Shown piece after piece: positions 60,540-64,000 of a DNA stretch of 64,000 nucleotides. The notes under the pieces are model-generated. The model saw only the letters and a list, made by a program, of their open reading frames with translations, had not been told where the DNA came from and made no database searches. Both the position numbers and the translations under genes were made by a program. Every line of letters starts with the position of its first letter. The stretch's first letter is position 1. This DNA comes from Peromyscus leucopus (taxonomy: Eukaryota; Chordata; Mammalia; Rodentia; Cricetidae), in NCBI RefSeq assembly GCF_004664715.2, contig NC_051083.1, forward strand, positions 97,351,161-97,415,160, read 5' to 3'.

Positions 60540-61535
60540 TTTTTTTTTTATTTAGGATTTTTTTTTAATTTAGGATTTTTTTTATTTTATAATTTGATTT
60601 AATTTTACATATCAGCCACAGATTCATTCCCCTGTGCTCCCTCCTTCCCCCCCTCCCCAGCCCACCTCCCATTCCCATTTCCTCCAGGGCAAGGACTCCC
60701 CTGGGATTCTTCAGTCCAGGCAGGTCCAGTCCCCTCCTCCCTTAACCCAGGCTGAGCAAAGTGTCCCTGCATAGGCCCCAGGCTCCAAACAGCCAGCTCA
60801 TGCACTGAGGACAGGTCCCGGTCCCACTGTCTGGGGGCCTCCCAAACAGTTCAAGCTAAAGGACTATCTCACTTATCCAGAGGGCCTGGTCCAGTTGGGG
60901 GCTCCTCAGCTATTGGTTCATAGTTCATGTGTTTCCACTGGTTTGGCTATTTGTCCCTGTGCTTTTTCCAATCTTGGTCTCAACAATTCTCACTCATACA
61001 ATCCCTCCTCTTTCTCGCCAAATGGATTCCTGGAGCTCCACCTGGGGCCTGGCCATGGATCTCTGCATCTGCTTCCATCAGTCACTGGATGAGAATTTCT
61101 AGCACGACAGTTAGGGTATTTGACCATTCTCTATCACCAGAGTAGGTCATTTCGGGCTTTCTCTCGACCATTGCCAGTAGTCTATTGTGGAGGTATCTTT
61201 GTGGATTTCTGGGGACCTCTCTAGCATTTTGCTTCTTCCTATTCCCATGGGGTCTTCATTTATCATGCTTTCTCTTTCCTTGTTCTCCCTCTCTGTTCTT
61301 GATCCAGCTGGGATCTCCCGCTCCCCTAAGCTCTCTTTCCCTCGACCCTTGCCCTTCATTACCCCACCTCATGTCCAGTTTGCTCATGTAGATCTCATCC
61401 ATTTCTCTGTCATTGGGCATCCCTGTGTCTTCCTTGGGGTTCTGTTTTCTAGCTAGCCTTCCTGGAGTTGTGAGTATCAGTCTAGTCATCCTTTGTTTTT
61501 CATCTAGTATCCTCCTATGAGTGAGTACTGTATGC
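60540..61535 (-). mobile_element. L1 3' fragment, 5'-truncated
   Basis: On + it starts with T-rich 'attttataatttgatttaattttacatatcagcc' (3' tip), then a pyrimidine-rich 3'UTR, then 'catgtgtttccactggtttggc', 'tggatctctgcatctgcttcc' and 'gacccttgcccttcatta'. It stops abruptly near 'tgagtgagtact'. Open frames inside are L1 UTR relics. Confidence 0.82.
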
Positions 61536-61839
61536 TTTTATTTCAAACTTTAAGTTGTTGCCTTGCCTTAAATACCATTACCAGTTGATGCAGCATAATT
61601 TGATAATTGCCTTGAAAATTTAAATTTGTTTACTTTAAGCCACATTGCTTACATATTCCAGTCAGTTTTTTTTTCCTTGTTATGGGTGCAGTATGGTTAG
61701 AGTAACCTGTATTTTGCCAAGTCTGGAGTAATTATTGAAGGATAACTACCAGAAAGGAAGCAAGTAACTTGTTAATTAAAAAAATTCCAAGACAACATCA
61801 GAAACACTGGCAAGGCTGCCTTTTTAGTGGGTTAATATT

Positions 61840-62127
61840 CATGGCTGTGCATGCATGTGCAGGCTCAGAGTACAACTTCTAGTAGTAGGCTTCGGAAGCA
61901 ATCACCTTGTTTTCTTTTGAGACAGTCTTTGGGCCCTGGGACTCAACAATTAGGCTAGGCTGGCTGGCTGGCCAGCAAGTCCCAGGGATCCAACTGTCTC
62001 CACCTTCCTGGAAATAGAAATGTACACACAACCATGTCTGGCTCTTTACATGGGTGCTTAAGAATCCAAGTCAGATCCTCAAGCTTCTCTGGCCAGCACT
62101 TTGCTGCTGGAGCTTTCCCCAGCCTTT
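61840..62127 (-). repeat. B4-like SINE, diverged
   Basis: 'gagacagtctttgggccctggg', 'cagggatccaactgtctccacc', 'acatgggtgcttaagaatccaag' and 'tttccccagcc' fit a minus B1-plus-tRNA-derived composite. Confidence 0.5.
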
Positions 62128-62392
62128 TTACATTTTACCTCTTTAGTTGTCCTTGACATAAAAGCTGATCCTCTCTTTATTGTTAAGCAAGGAGCCATTT
62201 TGAATTATTGGGAGGAGATAAAATGGTTCTGTGATTGGTTTGGATTCCTTTCCTGATAAAATCTGGTATACTAAAGGTAGAAATTGAAGTAATTTCCATT
62301 AGCAACTAAAAGAATTCGTTTTAAGTTGTGTATATTCTCAAAACTAATTGTGGCTCTCTGCCTTAATTAAGAGCAGATAAAAATATTGAGTC

Positions 62393-62467
62393 TATTTTAC
62401 TGTTGAAATTTAAGACTTGTGAATTTAATATTATTTTACTGTTGAAATTTAAGACTTGTGAATTTAA
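62393..62467. repeat. 36-bp perfect direct duplication
   Basis: 62393-62428 and 62432-62467 are identical (starting 'tattttactgttg'), separated by 3 nt. Confidence 0.96.
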
Positions 62468-62469
62468 AG

Positions 62470-64000
62470 CATGTTTCATTTCCTTGGAGTCTATAATCAA
62501 GGCATAACCATTTAATTATCTTTGGAAATAAAATGTAAACAAAACAAATCATTTTAATGTGAATACTAGACTTTCAAAACTTAATTCAGATGTAAATCTA
62601 CATGAATAACAAAATGGTCTGTTTGGGAGGGTGGTAGAGCTTAATCTGAATCTAGGCTTTTCTAAATGTGGGACAGATGTAGTCCATTGTACATGATACA
62701 TTTTAAAGCATTTTATATTAACTCTTACAATAACAGTTTAAGAATGTAAGAGAACTACTGCAGCAAAAGACAAATCTAGTTCCCACCCCCTCCATCGTAT
62801 AGAATAATGAATTTCGATATTGATTTAGAATACATGTCTTAGCTGAACCATCAAAGAGTTTACCTTATAGGACTTGTCAGGAACATGTGGGAAATGTAGT
62901 TTCAGGAAAAGATCCACTCAAGTTTAGGTAACTACTGTTTGCTTAAACTATTTTGGAGTGATTAATCCTTAAAGCTTAAGTCTATTATACTATTTTCTAA
63001 TTTTACCTTGTGCTAGAAAAAACTTCATAATAAAAGAAAATGTCTTGGTAACTGGAGAAGATGTCAGTAGGAGTTCAGGGTTTTAATGTTTCTATTTTTG
63101 TTGTCTTGTGTGGTTTACAGAGAGAAAGAACAAAGTTGGTAGGTAGGGTACTAGGAATGATATAGGAGGAATCAGGATAGAGGGAAACATGATCAAAATA
63201 TATGTATGAAAAGGCTTTTTCAATGAAAAAGTTTTAAATATTGAAAAAAAATAAATTTGTAAGATTTTAGTTATCATAAGGTCCAGACAGATCTTGCCAA
63301 GACATCTAGGAGGTTGGGGAAACCTATCAATAGTTAATAAAGTACCTATAATTTTATACTTCTCAAGAATATTCACTAGCTCTGTATAAAATTCCTTTTG
63401 TGAAGTACATAGTCAAAATTTGTAGTTGAAATTGATTGAGGTGAATGAACCATTTTAGGTTTTACTGTTTCAGCATTTAATAATAATGGCTTTTTACATA
63501 AGAACTATAAAATTTAAATGATATTGATTCTCAGTCATACTTTTCAAAATATTTTGGACTACAGTAGTCTCCTGTTAGTATTTCTGCTGGTTAAATTATA
63601 GTGTGAAACCCAAAGCTGTCCATCAACATTTATTAATAGGTATAAATGGTTACATTGGAAAAGGAACAAAACATCTTTATTTCTAAGTAGCCATACATTT
63701 TGTGGGAGGGGAAATAAATGCTTTATTTTTCTTTATACTGAAGCTAAAAACACACAAAATTATTATACAAGATTGTTTTTCACACATTTCAGGTTGACAC
63801 TAACTTTGTACTTCTTACAGAAAATATCTAAATAAAAGTAATTACTCAGAGGTTTTAGCTTTTAAAGTAATATGCAGAGCCAAAATGCCATTTACACAAA
63901 CACTGAAATTTTCCCTTTCATAATTAAACTCACGAGATATAACTAATTTTGATACAAACATTTTCTGTATGATGATGTATGAGGGACCACTGACTAGGCT
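62470..64000. other. Unique intergenic sequence
   Basis: AT-rich with no recognised repeat or ALG13-type exon. TTTATT (AATAAA on the minus strand) lies at 63676-63681 and 63722-63727, compatible with a minus-strand gene ending here but not diagnostic. Confidence 0.35.

Noticed and set aside
60895..61456. ORFs in the downstream region
   Set aside because: They coincide with L1 3' sequence in minus orientation and have no protein-family signature.

Overview
The window is vertebrate nuclear DNA from a rodent, most likely a cricetid (hamster, vole or deer-mouse group). It is AT-rich and dense in rodent SINEs: B1, B2, B3/B4-like and ID. Many B1 copies carry the 'tttgcgcctttcctgg' variant that I associate with cricetids rather than Mus. 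It also holds L1 debris and at least one solo LTR.

One protein-coding gene dominates: ALG13, on the + strand, entering from beyond the left edge and ending near 57.76 kb. I identified it by matching spliced exon translations to the human protein as remembered. Twenty-six coding exons were placed by reading frame and GT-AG splice sites, and every junction keeps phase except two. The first two exons (414-552, 2805-2919) encode the C-terminal part of the UDP-GlcNAc transferase domain and end the short isoform with its own stop and AATAAA. After an 11-kb intron, exons from 13792 onward encode the OTU domain (residues D36, C39 and H142 counted from the ATG at 14011), a Tudor domain near residues 290-350, a long low-complexity region, an Ala/Pro-rich stretch and a conserved C-terminal tail ending at 57148. 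The 3'UTR has an AATAAA at 57738-57743.

The two exceptions are the main discoveries. First, the exon that in human joins transferase to OTU is broken here: reading on from the transferase exon reaches TGA at 13889, and the OTU frame has TAG at 13882. The OTU-Tudor half therefore appears to be a separate product starting at 14011. Second, the CAG/CAA-repeat exon (53897-54123) has a length wrong by one base modulo 3, so the conserved tail lies out of frame with the exons before it.

The introns hold only repeats. The 8.6-kb intron 32425-41058 contains an almost complete ancient minus-strand L1 (about 35.4-41.0 kb). Nested in it are a B2, a B1, a rearranged L1 tip with target duplications, a solo LTR with 6-bp duplications and a perfect 22-bp inverted repeat. 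Downstream of ALG13 (57.8-64.0 kb) I see SINEs, L1 3'-end fragments, a possible LTR and unique AT-rich DNA, but no confident gene. In human the next gene is TRPC5 on the opposite strand; its 3' end might lie near the right edge, but this is unproven.
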